Assembly: GCA_026004535.1 (NCBI GenBank)
Contig: BPJI01000001.1
Location: forward strand, 62,001-126,000
DNA: 64,000 nt
Direction of reading: 5' to 3'
Source of the DNA: Candidatus Parcubacteria bacterium
GTDB lineage: Bacteria; Patescibacteria; Paceibacteria; UBA6257; HR35
The position numbers and the translations under genes were made by a program. Position 1 is the stretch's first letter. Every line of letters begins with the position of its first letter. Shown in pieces: positions 1-9,391 of the stretch. Below the pieces are notes generated by a model. The model searched no databases. It had not been told where the DNA came from and was given only the letters and a program-made list of their open reading frames with translations.

Positions 1-2
1 TT

Positions 3-503
3 TTATCAGAAAAGGCTGCTAAAGAAGAACTTTATCAACAGATTTTAGATAAACTAATGGTTGGAGATATTTTAAAAGTTAAGGTTGTCGGCCTAAGCCC
101 TTTTGGCCTTTTTGTTAGATTCAATGAAAATCCAGCTATGGATGGCTTGATTCACATTTCTGAAATCCCTGAAGAAAAATCCGAGTTGGAAAAACACTTC
201 AAAGTCGGCGATGTTTTGGAAGCTAAGCTAACCCAAATTAAACAAGATAAGGTTAGTTTTAGTTTGAAAGATCTTGAACCTGATCCCTGGGTAATTTTGG
301 CTAAAAATTATAAAGAGGGAGATAAAGTAATTGGCTTAGTTAAAGAAAAAAATGAAATTTTTGGCTTAGTTGAAATTGGAAGGGTTCAAGGTTTAGTTTT
401 TGAAAATTTGAATAAAATTGATATCGGCCAAGAATATAATTTTATCATCGACAAACTCAATCCCAAGGAAAAAAATTTAATCTTAAAACTTAGTCATGAA
501 TAA
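3..503 (+). CDS. S1 RNA-binding domain protein (ribosomal protein S1-like), 5' truncated by window
   Basis: The reading frame is open from the first base, so the gene starts outside the window; the ATG at 57 is internal to a helix (LSEKAAKEEL... precedes it). The visible part holds one clear S1 OB-fold: VGDILKVKVVGLSPFGLFVRF, then DGLIHISEI, then VGDVLEAKL and a closing strand with VSFSLKD. A second, weaker S1-like repeat follows (EGDKVIGLVKEKNEIFGLVEI). S1 domains bind single-stranded RNA; in ribosomal protein S1 they help load mRNA on the 30S subunit. The stop overlaps the start of ftsH by 8 bp, so the two are probably co-transcribed. Without the N-terminal part it cannot be told whether this is rpsA itself or a shorter S1-domain regulator. 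Confidence 0.8.
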   Translation, partial: LSEKAAKEELYQQILDKLMVGDILKVKVVGLSPFGLFVRFNENPAMDGLIHISEIPEEKSELEKHFKVGDVLEAKLTQIKQDKVSFSLKDLEPDPWVILAKNYKEGDKVIGLVKEKNEIFGLVEIGRVQGLVFENLNKIDIGQEYNFIIDKLNPKEKNLILKLSHE

Positions 504-2307
504 TAATCTAAGAAATCTCCTTTTAATTGGATCATTGATTTTTTTTACTCTTATCTTATATCTTGGTTATAATCAAAATTTATTAGCGGAAAAGATTTCT
601 TTTGAAGAATTTTTAACAAAAGTCAAAAATAACGAAATTAAAACAATTACTCTTTCGGGCAAAGCCAATATTATCGCTCAAACCAAAGAAGGTAAAATTT
701 TAAGAACAACCAAAGATCCTGACGAAAGCTTGACCCAGCTTTTTAAAGACTATGGTGTTGCTTCCTCAACAATACTGACTCTAGAAATCAATCAAGAAAC
801 AGGAAATTGGAAAGATATTTTGTATGCTTTAATATTTAACGTTCTTCCTTTTTTGCTTGTTGCTTGGATTTTTTGGCAAATATTTAAACAAGCACAAAGA
901 GGCACAACTCAAATTTTCTCTTTCAGTAAATCAGGAATTAAAGTTTATAATCCCAATGATCCAGATCGAGTAACTTTTAAAGATGTGGCTGGACTTGAAG
1001 AAGCTAAACAAGAACTTATGGAGATTGTCGAGTTTTTAAAAAATCCCGATAAATTTTTCAAAATTGGAGCTAGAATTCCTAAAGGAGTTTTATTAGTTGG
1101 ACCACCTGGATCCGGAAAAACGCTTTTGGCCCGCAGCGTAGCTTCAGAAGCTGGCGTTCCTTTCTTTTATATTTCTGGATCAGAATTTGTGGAAATGTTT
1201 GTCGGAGTTGGAAGCGCCAGAGTCCGTGACAGTTTTTCAATTGCTAAGAAAAATCAGCCTAGCATTTTATTTATTGATGAACTAGATGCCATTGGAAAAA
1301 TTAGAGGTGCGGGAATTACTGGGGCTCATGAAGAAAGAGAACAAACCTTGAATCAAATTTTAGTCGAAATGGACGGTTTTGAAAAAGGAACAAAAGTTGT
1401 TGTGTTGGCAGCAACAAATAGAGCTGATGTCTTAGATCCGGCTCTTTTAAGACCGGGAAGGTTTGACAGAAAAATTATTTTAGATTTGCCTGATATTAAA
1501 GCTCGTGAAGAAATATTAAAAATTCACTTAAGAGATAAAAAATTTAGTAAGGTTAATTTAAGACAGATAGCTGAAAGAACTCCGGGTTTTTCTGGTGCTG
1601 ATTTAGCTAATTTATGTAATGAAGCAGCAATTTTAGCTGCTAGAAGAAATAAAGAGTTTATCACTCAACAAGAACTTTTAGATTCAATTGAAAAAGTTTT
1701 ATTAGGACCAGAAAGAAAAACAAAAGCTTATTCGAAAAAAGAAAAAGAGATTGCTGCTTATCATGAAGCTGGTCATGCCATTGTTGCTCATTATTTACCT
1801 TACACTAGCCCAGTTCAAAAAATTTCAATTATTGCTCGTGGGCGAGCAGGTGGTTATACTTTAAAAACACCTCTTGAAGAAAGAAGTTTTTATTTTAAGA
1901 AAGAATTCTTAGATGAATTAGCCTCAATGCTTGGTGGTTATGCTGCTGAAAAATTAATTTTTGATGATACTACCACTGGAGCCAGTAATGATTTAGAAGT
2001 TGCCACTGATTTAGCCAGACAATTAGTAACTAAATTTGGTATGTCAGAAAAACTTGGACCGATTTCAATTTCTCAAAAACAAAGAGAATTTGTTTTAGGA
2101 AAAGAATATTCTGAAAAAACAGCTGAATTAATTGACGAAGAAGTCAAAAATATTATTAATCAAGCTTTAGAAAGGGCTTTAAAAGTTTTAGAAATCAAAA
2201 AAGATAAATTAGAAAAAATAGCTCAAGTTTTAATTAAAAAAGAAGTTATTGAAAAAAAACAATTTGAAAAATTAGTTGGCGATAAAAAAGGCAGTTTGGA
2301 AATCTAA
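496..2307 (+). CDS. ftsH: ATP-dependent zinc metalloprotease FtsH
   Basis: Membrane-anchored AAA+ protease that degrades misfolded membrane proteins and short-lived regulators. Two N-terminal membrane helices (about residues 8-26 and 111-132) flank a small extracytoplasmic domain. The AAA module has Walker A GPPGSGKT near residue 202, Walker B ILFIDELDAIG, and the second region of homology ATNRADVLDPALLRPGRFDRK. The peptidase domain has the zinc motif HEAGH near residue 422 and a downstream D in TTGASNDLEVAT as third ligand. At 603 residues it is normal length for the family. It overlaps the S1-domain gene upstream by 8 bp and shares one base with the protease gene downstream, which points to one operon for membrane protein quality control. 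Confidence 0.97.
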   Translation: MNNNLRNLLLIGSLIFFTLILYLGYNQNLLAEKISFEEFLTKVKNNEIKTITLSGKANIIAQTKEGKILRTTKDPDESLTQLFKDYGVASSTILTLEINQETGNWKDILYALIFNVLPFLLVAWIFWQIFKQAQRGTTQIFSFSKSGIKVYNPNDPDRVTFKDVAGLEEAKQELMEIVEFLKNPDKFFKIGARIPKGVLLVGPPGSGKTLLARSVASEAGVPFFYISGSEFVEMFVGVGSARVRDSFSIAKKNQPSILFIDELDAIGKIRGAGITGAHEEREQTLNQILVEMDGFEKGTKVVVLAATNRADVLDPALLRPGRFDRKIILDLPDIKAREEILKIHLRDKKFSKVNLRQIAERTPGFSGADLANLCNEAAILAARRNKEFITQQELLDSIEKVLLGPERKTKAYSKKEKEIAAYHEAGHAIVAHYLPYTSPVQKISIIARGRAGGYTLKTPLEERSFYFKKEFLDELASMLGGYAAEKLIFDDTTTGASNDLEVATDLARQLVTKFGMSEKLGPISISQKQREFVLGKEYSEKTAELIDEEVKNIINQALERALKVLEIKKDKLEKIAQVLIKKEVIEKKQFEKLVGDKKGSLEI

Positions 2308-2876
2308 TGGAAATTATTTTTATTTTTCTAATTCTAATTTATTCAATAATCTTACATGAAATCTCTCATGGCTATGTTGCTTATAAATTAGGCGATCCAA
2401 CTGCTAAATATGAAGGCAGATTAAGCTTGAATCCAATTCCCCATATTGATCCAATTGGGACAATTTTGCTTCCAGCTTTAACTTTTTTAACCTCAGGTTT
2501 TATTTTTGGTTGGGCTAAACCCGTTCCTTATAATCCTTATAACTTAAAAAATCCGAACAGGGATTCAATTTATATTGCTTTAGCTGGACCATTGACTAAT
2601 ATTTGTTTAGCAATTATTTTTTCTTTTTTATATAAATTTTTTCCTCTTCAAGCTTTTCTTTTTGGTTTAAGAATTAATTTAGTTTTAGCTTTTTTTAATC
2701 TTTTACCAATTCCTCCTTTAGATGGCTCAAAAATTTTACTAACAAAAATTCCTTTAGAAATTTACCAATATCTAGAAATTTACGGTTTTATCTTAATTAT
2801 TATTTTTATGATTTTCTTTTTTCCCTATTTCTCAAACTTTATAAATTTGTTACAAAATTTCCTTATAAGAATTTAA
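2307..2876 (+). CDS. Site-2 protease-like membrane metalloprotease (peptidase M50)
   Basis: A 189-residue, almost entirely hydrophobic protein with the M50 zinc-binding motif HEISH at about residues 18-22 in the first membrane helix and the third-ligand motif PPLDGSK near residue 137 in a later helix. These are the two hallmark motifs of site-2 proteases, which cut substrates within the membrane. No PDZ domain is present, so it belongs to the short class (often annotated as M50 family protein) and its substrate is unknown. It follows ftsH directly with a one-base overlap of stop and start. The pairing of FtsH with a site-2 protease suggests a membrane-proteolysis unit, but that is inference. 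Its stop overlaps by 4 bp the 3' end of a converging gene. Confidence 0.9.
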   Translation: MEIIFIFLILIYSIILHEISHGYVAYKLGDPTAKYEGRLSLNPIPHIDPIGTILLPALTFLTSGFIFGWAKPVPYNPYNLKNPNRDSIYIALAGPLTNICLAIIFSFLYKFFPLQAFLFGLRINLVLAFFNLLPIPPLDGSKILLTKIPLEIYQYLEIYGFILIIIFMIFFFPYFSNFINLLQNFLIRI

Positions 2877-3626
2877 GGAGATTTAATTTTTAATATCGAA
2901 GAAGATTCAACTATTAGTATAGACTCGGCAAAAGATAATAGTTTCCGATAAACAAAAATATCAGCTAAGATAGTTGCTGGAATAGTAATAAGTAAACCAA
3001 CTATCAGAAACAATAATCCTAAAAAATTAATAAAAGAAAGCATTACTCCAAAAATAAATAATCCAAATACAGAACCTTTTATAATTTCAGCACTTTTCTT
3101 CAAAGCATCTATTGGTCCGTATCCCCTATCAATGATTAAATATTTGTAAAATTGAAATTTTATCATAAGAATAACTGAAATAACAAAACCAACTATAATA
3201 TCTATAATAATAGGAATAGTGTTGTTCAAGAAAATTTTTAGACTATAACCTCCTAATACAATAATAATTACTGAAGATGCTGCAATCAAAAAGAAAAGAA
3301 TGTGACCGATTAAATATCTAAAAAACAAAAACAAAGAAGGGGGTCTGAAAAGATCAACCAATTTTGGTTTTTCATTATCAATAAAATTTAAATAAATTTT
3401 TAATAAAATTAATCAAAATTATAATGTTTACGATAAAATTAACTATATAAAAAGTTACCGATAAAAATAAAGATTGTTTGGTTATAAATTTTTGAATAAA
3501 AGCTAGAAAAAAACTAATAAGAATAATAATTAATAATAACTTAATTAAAAATCCGAGGTTATTTTTAATTATACTCCAGCTAAAAAGTATTGCCTCATTA
3601 TAAGAAAACTTTTGCTGCTGGCTCAT
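2873..3626 (-). pseudogene. Polytopic membrane protein gene split by a +1 frameshift (YciC/DUF975-like)
   Basis: Two minus-strand frames, 3626-3378 (82 residues) and 3361-2873, read as the two parts of one protein. The first frame ends ...FKFY-stop at 3378. Shifting one base in the A4 run at 3383-3386 (T4 on the coding strand) restores a continuous reading FKF-IDNEKPKLVDLFRP into the second frame. The joined product is about 245 residues with five or six membrane helices and the pattern KFQFYKYLIIDRGYGPIDALKKS, typical of the glycerophosphoryl-diester-phosphodiesterase-like membrane domain proteins common in these genomes. The TTG start of the downstream frame has no convincing ribosome site. 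The event is a real mutation, a sequencing error in a homopolymer, or slippage; the sequence alone cannot decide. Function is unknown. Confidence 0.75.
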
Positions 3627-3674
3627 AAAAATGTTTTTTTAATATTAACCTTTAGCTTAATTTTATTTTATCTT

Positions 3675-3745
3675 AGCCGGCGGTGGGACTCGAACCCACA
3701 TCTTCCCTTTACGAAAGGGACGCTCTGCCCTTGAGCTACACCGGC
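3675..3745 (-). tRNA. tRNA-Thr (anticodon CGU)
   Basis: Cloverleaf on the minus strand. The acceptor GCCGGTG pairs with CGCCGGC through one G-U wobble, and the D arm is GCTC...GAGC. The anticodon arm TCCCT-TTCGTAA-AGGGA gives anticodon CGT, which reads ACG (Thr). The T arm is GTGGG-TTCGAGT-CCCAC. The discriminator is U and CCA is not encoded. It lies head-to-tail with tRNA-Ala, one base apart, so both may come from one transcript. Confidence 0.95.
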
Positions 3746-3746
3746 A

Positions 3747-3817
3747 TGGACCTACGGGGAATTGAACCCCGATCTCTGCTGTGCGACAGCAGTGTTTTAC
3801 CATTAAACTATAGGCCC
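3747..3817 (-). tRNA. tRNA-Ala (anticodon CGC)
   Basis: Cloverleaf on the minus strand with anticodon arm CTGCT-GTCGCAC-AGCAG, anticodon CGC (reads GCG). The acceptor GGGCCTA/TAGGTCC contains the G3-U70 wobble pair that is the universal alanine identity element, and the discriminator is A. This confirms Ala although the D arm (AGTTTAATGGTAAAAC) is of a type also seen in Gln and Gly tRNAs. CCA is not encoded. Confidence 0.94.
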
Positions 3818-3857
3818 AGTTTAATTTTATAATATAATTAGACCATAAAATAATTTA

Positions 3858-3929
3858 GGGCGGGTAGCTCAGTGGCAGAGCATCACGTTTACACCGTGAA
3901 GGTCGTGGGTTCAAATCCCACCCCGCCCA
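3858..3929 (+). tRNA. tRNA-Val (anticodon UAC)
   Basis: Perfect seven-pair acceptor GGGCGGG/CCCGCCC, D arm GCTC...GAGC, anticodon arm TCACG-TTTACAC-CGTGA with anticodon TAC, T arm GTGGG-TTCAAAT-CCCAC, discriminator A, no encoded CCA. It is divergent from the tRNA-Ala/tRNA-Thr pair, with about 40 bp of AT-rich DNA between that contains TATAAT-like hexamers usable in both directions. Confidence 0.96.
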
Positions 3930-3988
3930 ATAGACATGGTGGGCAATAACCCACTTATAAATTAATAATATCTAAGCGTAAAACAAAA

Positions 3989-4060
3989 ATGAGGAAGTCA
4001 AAACAAAATATTAGTAAAAAGAATAAGTTTTGCCGTTTTAGAATCATCTTCTGCCGCTAG
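3989..4060 (+). CDS. Possible 23-residue leader peptide ORF
   Basis: A short basic, Cys-containing frame (MRKSKQNISK... ending FCR) whose TAG stop lies directly against the ATG of the next gene at 4061. The next gene has no Shine-Dalgarno sequence just before its start, so translational coupling from this frame is possible. The length is small enough to arise by chance in AT-rich DNA. The remainder of the gap between tRNA-Val and 4061 shows no other signal. Confidence 0.25.
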   Translation: MRKSKQNISKKNKFCRFRIIFCR

Positions 4061-4591
4061 ATGAAAAAATTCATTATTTCAATAATTATAATATTTTCAG
4101 CAATATTGTTAATTGGCTCGCTTGAAAAAAAGAGAGAATTTACCATCACCCATAGTTTTAACAATAAAAAAAGCAATGAAAAAAACCTAGCGGAAAATAA
4201 AAACAATGATTCCCAACAAACAAATAGCGATTTTTTGATAAGTATTCAAGATAAGATAAATAGCAATTTAGAGTCTTTAATTTCAAAACTAACACCAGAT
4301 CAAGATAAATCAATGGATAGATATAATGAAGAAATTAATCAATTACTACAAAAGTACAAAGCTCCAGATATACAGAATTTAGATTCTGACTATTTTATAA
4401 ATATTGCCAAAGAATTAGCAAACATAAATCCTCCGCTTTCTTTATATGAACAACATTTAGAATTAATAAGATATTACTACACAGCTGGTTTTATTTTAAA
4501 AGAAATTCAACAAACTAATAGTTTCCCAGAAAAAATAATCTTAGCCGAATATCTTAAAACATTTTTACGAAAGATTAAGTCATCACAATAA
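4061..4591 (+). CDS. Secreted or membrane-anchored hypothetical protein at the head of the secretion cluster
   Basis: A 176-residue protein with an N-terminal hydrophobic segment (residues 3-20) that could be a signal peptide or an anchor, a polar Asn/Lys/Gln-rich linker (about 25-65), then a helical, charged domain (SNLESLISKLTPDQDKSMDRYNEEINQLLQ). There is no lipobox Cys. I do not recognise a family. It precedes the secretion-like operon in the same direction with a 56 bp gap. Its layout (anchor, linker, helical exposed domain) would suit an assembly or structural accessory, but this rests only on position. Confidence 0.6.
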   Translation: MKKFIISIIIIFSAILLIGSLEKKREFTITHSFNNKKSNEKNLAENKNNDSQQTNSDFLISIQDKINSNLESLISKLTPDQDKSMDRYNEEINQLLQKYKAPDIQNLDSDYFINIAKELANINPPLSLYEQHLELIRYYYTAGFILKEIQQTNSFPEKIILAEYLKTFLRKIKSSQ

Positions 4592-4647
4592 ATAGTTAAA
4601 ATATTGGAAATATTTTATAATATAAATATCTTAAAACATTCAAGAAG

Positions 4648-6666
4648 ATGCTAAGTAAAAACTTAAAAATTTTAATACTAATAACTACGGTGGTTATTTT
4701 CTTATTGCCATTTAATAAAATAGAAGGCCTAACAACAGTTCCTGTAAGTGATTATGGAGCACGACAATTACTACAAAATATAGGTGGTTTATTAGACGTC
4801 TTAAATACTCAATTACCAAAACTCTTAAATCCCTTAAATGTTAACACAAAAGGAATTTTAGAAAGCATGACTAATGAAAAATTAGACAAATATCTCAATG
4901 ATTCTCTTAAGTTTTATGAACTAACTAGGTATGTTCAGTATTATGAAAATCAATTGAAAACTTTAGAAAAAGAGACCGAGAATTATAAAAAAGTTCAATT
5001 AGAAGAAGCAAAGATAGCCGGTGCTTATCTTGCTTTACAAGAAATTGCACAACAAATAAAATGCACCGCACCATCCGTAAGAGATAAATTTAACGCTGCC
5101 ATTGTTACAATTTTTAGTCCCTATGACTTAGCTAATAGAGCTTTAATTGGTTATTTTAAGGATATAATCAATTGTCGAGAATCATCAATGGAATCAACGA
5201 TAACCAAAATGTCAAAACAAAAAAGCTCATTCGTTTTTTTACGACCATTCGTTATAACACCTTTTTTATCTCAAATAAATCTAGAAACAGACGTATCCGA
5301 CTCCAGTATGATACAAATTAAGTCAGCATTTTTAGAAACTGAACTTACAATCTATACAAACGATATAATTAACACAATATCGATCCTGGTTAACCAAAAA
5401 GTTAAAGAAAAAGTAAGAGAAAGAGAAAATGAAATTGGCACAATTAAACCCTATTATGAAAAATGTGTCTCTAAGTTAAATCTTGATACAGTAACTGATC
5501 AAGGAATAGTTTTTTGTACTGATTATAAAGTATATATCAGCGGAGAAGATTTTCGACAAATAGTTAGTGATTTAAAACGACAGATAACTAACCCTCAATT
5601 ATCATTTAATCAAACCTATGATTATCTGATGAATTTAATAAAATTTAATGAATCAACCACAGCATTAACAGTTTCAAATAGTGGTGATATATTTTTATCC
5701 GAAGCCCTAAAAGAAAAAATATGTGGAAGATTCGAGAAAGATAACGCAACAGCCGGACAATATAGCGCTTATACTCAATGCTTAAAAGATTTAGCTGAAA
5801 AATATAACGAGTATATAAAAAAAATTGAAGAAGAAATTAAACGTTTTAGAGACCTACAACTAGCCGCTGAATCTAAAACAGTAGAACTCGAAAATAAAGC
5901 AAAGGCGATAAATCTACCAAATGGATGCAGAGCTGGTAATAAATATTTATTTGAAATCAGAGAATATCTTGAAACAGAAAGAGAAAATTATAAAATAATA
6001 ACCATCAGACTTTCAGATTTATTAGGCTTAATAGGCATTAAACTCAACGACATTAATAGGTCAATAAACCAAATGAACAGCACAATTCAAGAAATTGTTC
6101 GTGAAATAAATAATCTTATCGATATTCTTAATGACGTCTTGAAGTTAGCAAAAATACCATTAAATATTCCACCTATAGCATTCGATATCCCTATTTTTAA
6201 TGTACTCGATTTTATATTAGGTATTGCTAAAGTAAATGCTTTACTTTTACCAGATACTATCTCAAAAATAAATAATATAACTAATAAAATATCGTCCTCG
6301 GTAGATAGTGTCGAAAATCTTTTTAACGAGAACATAGCTAATATAAATGATTTCCAAAAAACATTGAGTGAAACTTATGATAGATATGATATCTTAAGCG
6401 CCAACAATAGATTAATGAATGACTATCCATATCTTGAGGAGAAATTAAACATATACGAAGAGTTAACTAAGCAAGATAGAGAAACCTTAGAAAAGATGGG
6501 AGTTTGCCTCGAAGAATTTTATCCATTTATTACTGACAAATCTTCAGAAAGGCAATCTTCTCAACGAATTACAATTAAACCGTCTGAGCAAAAATTTAGC
6601 TTTTTTGGTTATATAGAAAATTTATTCAAACCAAAAATGGTTAAAATTATATACAATGAAAAATAA
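4648..6666 (+). CDS. Large exported helical protein of the type IV secretion-like cluster
   Basis: A 672-residue protein with a typical export signal (KILILITTVVIFLLPFN, residues 7-23) followed by long amphipathic and coiled-coil segments (for example around residues 105-130 and 375-430). Eight or more Cys residues are scattered in the exported part (KCTAP, NCRES, EKCVSKL, FCTDY, ICGRF, YTQCL, NGCRA, GVCLEE), which suggests disulfides. A hydrophobic helix near residues 515-540 (VLDFILGIAKVNALLLP) may be an internal membrane segment. Its stop overlaps the VirB6-like gene by 11 bp, so it belongs to the same operon. Genes of this size and place precede VirB6-like genes in many Patescibacteria clusters. 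No family name can be given from the sequence alone. Confidence 0.65.
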   Translation: MLSKNLKILILITTVVIFLLPFNKIEGLTTVPVSDYGARQLLQNIGGLLDVLNTQLPKLLNPLNVNTKGILESMTNEKLDKYLNDSLKFYELTRYVQYYENQLKTLEKETENYKKVQLEEAKIAGAYLALQEIAQQIKCTAPSVRDKFNAAIVTIFSPYDLANRALIGYFKDIINCRESSMESTITKMSKQKSSFVFLRPFVITPFLSQINLETDVSDSSMIQIKSAFLETELTIYTNDIINTISILVNQKVKEKVRERENEIGTIKPYYEKCVSKLNLDTVTDQGIVFCTDYKVYISGEDFRQIVSDLKRQITNPQLSFNQTYDYLMNLIKFNESTTALTVSNSGDIFLSEALKEKICGRFEKDNATAGQYSAYTQCLKDLAEKYNEYIKKIEEEIKRFRDLQLAAESKTVELENKAKAINLPNGCRAGNKYLFEIREYLETERENYKIITIRLSDLLGLIGIKLNDINRSINQMNSTIQEIVREINNLIDILNDVLKLAKIPLNIPPIAFDIPIFNVLDFILGIAKVNALLLPDTISKINNITNKISSSVDSVENLFNENIANINDFQKTLSETYDRYDILSANNRLMNDYPYLEEKLNIYEELTKQDRETLEKMGVCLEEFYPFITDKSSERQSSQRITIKPSEQKFSFFGYIENLFKPKMVKIIYNEK

Positions 6667-8770
6667 AAATCTATTAATAATTTTTTTCTGTTTTGCACTG
6701 GTTATACTACCTTTAAAACAAGCTTGGGCTTTTATTTTTGATTGGCTAGGAGAAAAAGTTGTTAAAGGCATTGCTGGTATTATAAGATTTTTTACTAAAT
6801 TTATACACGAACTTTTATTTTTCATAAATATAGATTTATTGGCTAAAATAGTAAATTATGTTGCGACACTAAATCCTTTTAAAGATGATGTTCAATATAG
6901 AGATGAGGGAGGGCAGACAAAAACAGTAATGTCTCCAGTAAAGGTTATCTGGAATATACTTAAAAATTTTGCTTATATTCTTTTAGTTTTTTCTGCTCTT
7001 TTTGCTGGTTATGAATGGCTAATGGGAAAAGACGCAAACGCTAAAAGATTGATTTTCAATATTATTATTGTTGCTCTTCTAATTAGTTTCACTTTTGTTT
7101 TAGTTCGAGAAGCTTTTTTGGTTGTCTATGGTTTTGAAAAAGGAATAACTGGCGGTAATTCAAACCAAATTGGAACCATTATTGCTGCTTCATTATGGCA
7201 AAAAAATCCTTTTACTGAGATAGATTCGTTTGCTAATAGTTTAGCATCACAACAAAGGGATAATGAGGAAATTTTTATATCATTAGCCAGTGCTATTGGT
7301 TATATCTTTATTATTGTCTTTGATATGCTCATCCTCATCATTTTATTCATAACTGCCGTTTTGTTTATTATTCGTTACTTAATGATTATTTTCCTTGGCG
7401 GGACATCATCAATTGCTTTAGCAACTTTAGCTTTTCCTGAATTTAAAGGAGCACTTGGGCAAGTATTTGCTAATTTAAAGTTTTGGAATACATGGTTAGA
7501 ATATTTTATCCGTTGGCTTTTGGTAATTCCTATTTTTGTTATTTTGGTTATTTTGGGTAATGCTTTAAAAGAAAATACTTTAGGCCAAATTCAAGCTCAA
7601 TCTGTAAAAAGTGATTTAATTGAGTTTATGATGCTACTTTTGATGCTAGAAGGTTGGTATATTATCTCGATTATTATCGCTAACAAAATTTCTAAAGGTG
7701 CAGCTAATCTGGGTAAAGCAGCAGCAACAGCGGCAATGCTCACTGTTGGTGGTTTGACTACCAAAGGGCTAATGAGCGCTGTTGGACCAAGAATTGGAAA
7801 TATACTCTCGAAGACTGGCGGAGAGGTAGAAGAACGTTTTGCTGGTCGTGGTTTCCTTGGGTCATGGGTTAGTCAAAAAATTGGTAAACCAGTAAAAAAA
7901 GCTGGTGAAGATATGCTCAAAAGAAGATATGAACTAGAAGCTAAAGCAATTAAATCAAGAATTAGCACAATTGATGAACAATTAAGAAGGGAAAAAGATC
8001 CAGAAAAACAAGCAAAACTAACTGATCAATTAGTTCAATTAACAAAAAGATACGAGAATGTTCCTTATGTTTTAAAACAAATAAATGAAGAGATTGGTAA
8101 AATGTCAAGAATGTCCTTTGAAAAAATAGCGACAAATAAAGATGCTATAAGTCTTTTAGCAGGAGCTGACAAACCTCAAGAATTAAGAGAAAAAGTCATT
8201 AGTCAGGTTGATAAATTGAGTAAAGGCACTTTAAGAAATATCTTGGGAGATAGAGAACTTTTGGAGGTTTGGAGCAAACTTTCTCTTGATGTTAGTAATG
8301 CTTTTATAGATAAATTAGGCAAAGAGCTTAGTGATGCTGATGTTATTGAACAATTGACCAAAGAAGAAATAAGAAATCTTATACCTGGATTGCCAGGTAA
8401 TTTTCAAAAAGCTATCAATAGATTATCAAAGGGCTTTGTTGAGGCAGCTACCAAAAAAGATTTAGAAGCTGTAAGTAATGCTCTAGCTTCTTTGAGTGAA
8501 GATGTTTGGAGGCAACCAGAAAATATTGATAAAGCGTTGAGGGGTTATGAATTAAACGATCAAGAAATCAAAGAGTCTCTTAAAAATGCTCTTACTCGAA
8601 GCACAAAGCCAGAAATAATCATCAATACTTTAAGAAGCGCACCTAAAGGTGATCCTATAAGACGAACACTATCTTTATTAACTGATACGGAAATTAATGA
8701 AATAGAGAGAATTTTAACTCCTCAATTAAAAAATAAACTTGAAACGATCATCTTAGAAGAAAGCGCTTAA
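6656..8770 (+). CDS. VirB6/TrbL-like polytopic membrane protein with long soluble C-terminus
   Basis: The 704-residue protein starts with an export signal, followed by five to six membrane helices between about residues 95 and 350 (AYILLVFSALFAGYEWLMG, LIFNIIIVALLISFTFVLV, IGYIFIIVFDMLILIILFIT, LLVIPIFVILVILG). A Gly/Ala-rich hinge follows (GAANLGKAAATAAML), then about 330 residues of charged, helical, cytoplasmic sequence. VirB6/TrbL proteins form the inner-membrane channel of type IV secretion systems; the topology and position before the PrgI and VirB4 genes match that role. The long helical tail is unlike classical VirB6 and may be a scaffold for the ATPases, which is speculation. Overlap of 11 bp with the upstream gene and a 2 bp gap downstream indicate one operon. 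Confidence 0.75.
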   Translation: MKNKNLLIIFFCFALVILPLKQAWAFIFDWLGEKVVKGIAGIIRFFTKFIHELLFFINIDLLAKIVNYVATLNPFKDDVQYRDEGGQTKTVMSPVKVIWNILKNFAYILLVFSALFAGYEWLMGKDANAKRLIFNIIIVALLISFTFVLVREAFLVVYGFEKGITGGNSNQIGTIIAASLWQKNPFTEIDSFANSLASQQRDNEEIFISLASAIGYIFIIVFDMLILIILFITAVLFIIRYLMIIFLGGTSSIALATLAFPEFKGALGQVFANLKFWNTWLEYFIRWLLVIPIFVILVILGNALKENTLGQIQAQSVKSDLIEFMMLLLMLEGWYIISIIIANKISKGAANLGKAAATAAMLTVGGLTTKGLMSAVGPRIGNILSKTGGEVEERFAGRGFLGSWVSQKIGKPVKKAGEDMLKRRYELEAKAIKSRISTIDEQLRREKDPEKQAKLTDQLVQLTKRYENVPYVLKQINEEIGKMSRMSFEKIATNKDAISLLAGADKPQELREKVISQVDKLSKGTLRNILGDRELLEVWSKLSLDVSNAFIDKLGKELSDADVIEQLTKEEIRNLIPGLPGNFQKAINRLSKGFVEAATKKDLEAVSNALASLSEDVWRQPENIDKALRGYELNDQEIKESLKNALTRSTKPEIIINTLRSAPKGDPIRRTLSLLTDTEINEIERILTPQLKNKLETIILEESA

Positions 8771-8772
8771 AA

Positions 8773-9384
8773 ATGAATAAGGAAATTATAAAATTTATTG
8801 GTAGTGAGGAATATGACAAACAAGTAGAAGATATCGGGAAATCTTTAGGTTTTAACTGGGGTGATAAAGAAATGACCAAAATAATAATTTTAATGGATGG
8901 AATTGTTAAATATAATCTTACTTCCGAGAATCAAGTTAAAGAAGCAATCAAAAAATGGTTGGATTTCTTAAATGAAGAACAAATAAATTCTCTCTATAAC
9001 TATCTCAAAGAAAATTTTTTGCCTAAAGTAAAAGAGCTTTGGCAGAAAGAAGAAATAGAAATAAGTGAAGAAACAATACCTGAAGAAACTTTTGAAGAAA
9101 AAGAAAAAAAATATATTGAGATGATGAAAGAATTAATTAAAACTGGAGAATTAAAATTACCACCCAAAAGAGAAACAAAACAAATAATTGAACAAAAACC
9201 AAAAGAAGAAAAAGAAGAGGTCAAAATAATTACTTTTGAACCCGAAGAAAAAATTAACCTTAAAGAGAAATCAACACAAGAAGGAACAACTTTGCCTGAG
9301 TCAGCAATTATTATTAAGAAAAAGGGCGAAGAAGAAAAACCAAAACCAGAAGATGAAGAACTTTTAGATCTTTCTAAGTTATAA
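8773..9384 (+). CDS. Acidic soluble hypothetical protein in secretion operon
   Basis: A 203-residue protein without signal or membrane segment. Residues 1-95 form a compact helical domain. The rest is very rich in Glu and Lys (EEISEETIPEETFEEKEKK and similar) and probably unfolded or coiled-coil. It sits 2 bp after the VirB6-like gene and 7 bp before the PrgI-like gene. By location it is a cytoplasmic accessory of the secretion complex; no family is recognised. Confidence 0.6.
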   Translation: MNKEIIKFIGSEEYDKQVEDIGKSLGFNWGDKEMTKIIILMDGIVKYNLTSENQVKEAIKKWLDFLNEEQINSLYNYLKENFLPKVKELWQKEEIEISEETIPEETFEEKEKKYIEMMKELIKTGELKLPPKRETKQIIEQKPKEEKEEVKIITFEPEEKINLKEKSTQEGTTLPESAIIIKKKGEEEKPKPEDEELLDLSKL

Positions 9385-9391
9385 TAATAAT

